A stretch of DNA of 14,521 bases from Bdellovibrionales bacterium (GTDB taxonomy: Bacteria > Bdellovibrionota > Bdellovibrionia > Bdellovibrionales > UBA1609), in the NCBI GenBank assembly GCA_026713205.1, contig JAPOOY010000012.1, positions 1 through 14,521 on the forward strand. The letters are read 5' to 3'. The notes below the pieces were generated by a model. The model was not told where the DNA came from. It saw nothing but the letters and a program-made list of their open reading frames with translations, and made no database searches. The translations under genes and the position numbers were made by a program. Position 1 is the stretch's first letter. Each line of letters starts with the position of its first letter. Shown one piece after another: positions 14,248 to 14,521 of the stretch.

Positions 14248-14313
14248 TACCGATCGTGTTTGGATTTTGTGTTTTCTCTAGAAAACCCATACAGTTCAAT
14301 CTTGATTGGTATA
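14248..14313. repeat. Short MITE copy E1; possible terminator hairpin
   Basis: A 66-bp inverted repeat from TACCGATCGTGTTTGG to CAATCTTGATTGGTATA, with tip stem GTTTTC (14271-14276) and GAAAAC (14281-14286). It starts 3 bp after the stop of the peptide gene and would fold in its transcript. Confidence 0.55.
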
Positions 14314-14327
14314 AAGCGATTTGTTGT

Positions 14328-14521
14328 TATACTGGTCCGGTTTGAAAATTTCCGGTTCTTCATAAGAAAAAATGCTTACACCCTTTATAACAGACTCTAG
14401 GGGTCAAAAATTCAAACATGCGTTTTGCCACAGAGCGACTTACAGCCGCATCTGTGTCAAAGCCGAACTCATTTTTGACCCCTAGAGTCTGTTATAAAGG
14501 GCCTATGTCTCTTAAATAAAA
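14328..14521. repeat. MITE-A copy A3, carrying PE-3 (partial, runs off window)
   Basis: It starts TATACTGGTCCGGTTTGAAA with TTTCCGGTTCTTCATAAG as in A1. After PE-3 it resumes CCTATGTCTCTTAAATAAAA at the window edge, so the right end is outside. Confidence 0.7.
14381..14501 (+). repeat. Palindromic element PE-3
   Basis: The arms 14381-14411 and 14471-14501 are perfect reverse complements (31 bp) around a 59-nt centre at 14412-14470. The centre differs from PE-1 at two positions (TCAAAC for TCAGAC, CTTACAG for CTTTCAG). The arm reads CAGACTCTAG where PE-1 has CAGCCTATAG, and the opposite arm carries both matching changes. Confidence 0.9.

Overview
The window comes from an AT-rich Gram-negative bacterial chromosome. 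It carries ordinary housekeeping and envelope genes, and its intergenic spaces are unusually full of short mobile-type repeats. The set rsmD-coaD-aminotransferase, a cytoplasmic NtrB-like histidine kinase with an IAHELNNPLTG H-box, and a response regulator suggest a deltaproteobacterial or Bdellovibrionota-like organism. This is inferred from protein style only and is not firm.

Layout. 1-1437 (+): the 3' part of a gene for a charged protein with a PopZ-like C-terminal helix region, overlapping a short, catalytically degenerate NadC-like gene. 1506-3197 (-): a fused double-ATPase of the oligopeptide ABC class. 3278-3609: two side-by-side copies of a MITE-like repeat, one holding a long palindromic element. 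3731-6276 (+): an O-methyltransferase with its own terminator, then a PP2C phosphatase and a membrane-anchored M23 peptidase that are probably co-transcribed. 6330-6594: nested MITEs. 6641-6964 (-): a small membrane/coiled-coil protein. 7196-9494 (-): rsmD-coaD-aminotransferase operon. 9804-10295 (+): a small exported protein. 10347-13711 (-): TPR protein, histidine kinase and response regulator, separated from one another by repeats. 14041-14244 (+): a 67-residue alanine/lysine-rich peptide gene behind an operator-like site. 14248-14521: more repeats, running off the end.

The most unusual feature is a family of long palindromic elements, here called PE, at 3447-3553, 10815-10937 and 14381-14501. 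Each has a 59-nt conserved centre between perfect inverted arms of 24, 32 and 31 bp. The inner arm sequence (GGGGTCAAAA) is shared. The outer arm sequence differs between loci but stays perfectly complementary, and two positions in PE-1 and PE-3 have changed as full base-pair exchanges. Each PE sits at the middle of a larger MITE-like inverted repeat with TATA-type ends. The window also holds a copy of the same MITE without the PE (6461-6567) and one that looks like a PE remnant (3278-3394). Filled, empty and remnant states can therefore be compared directly. No transposase is encoded here, so any mobilising enzyme would be elsewhere.
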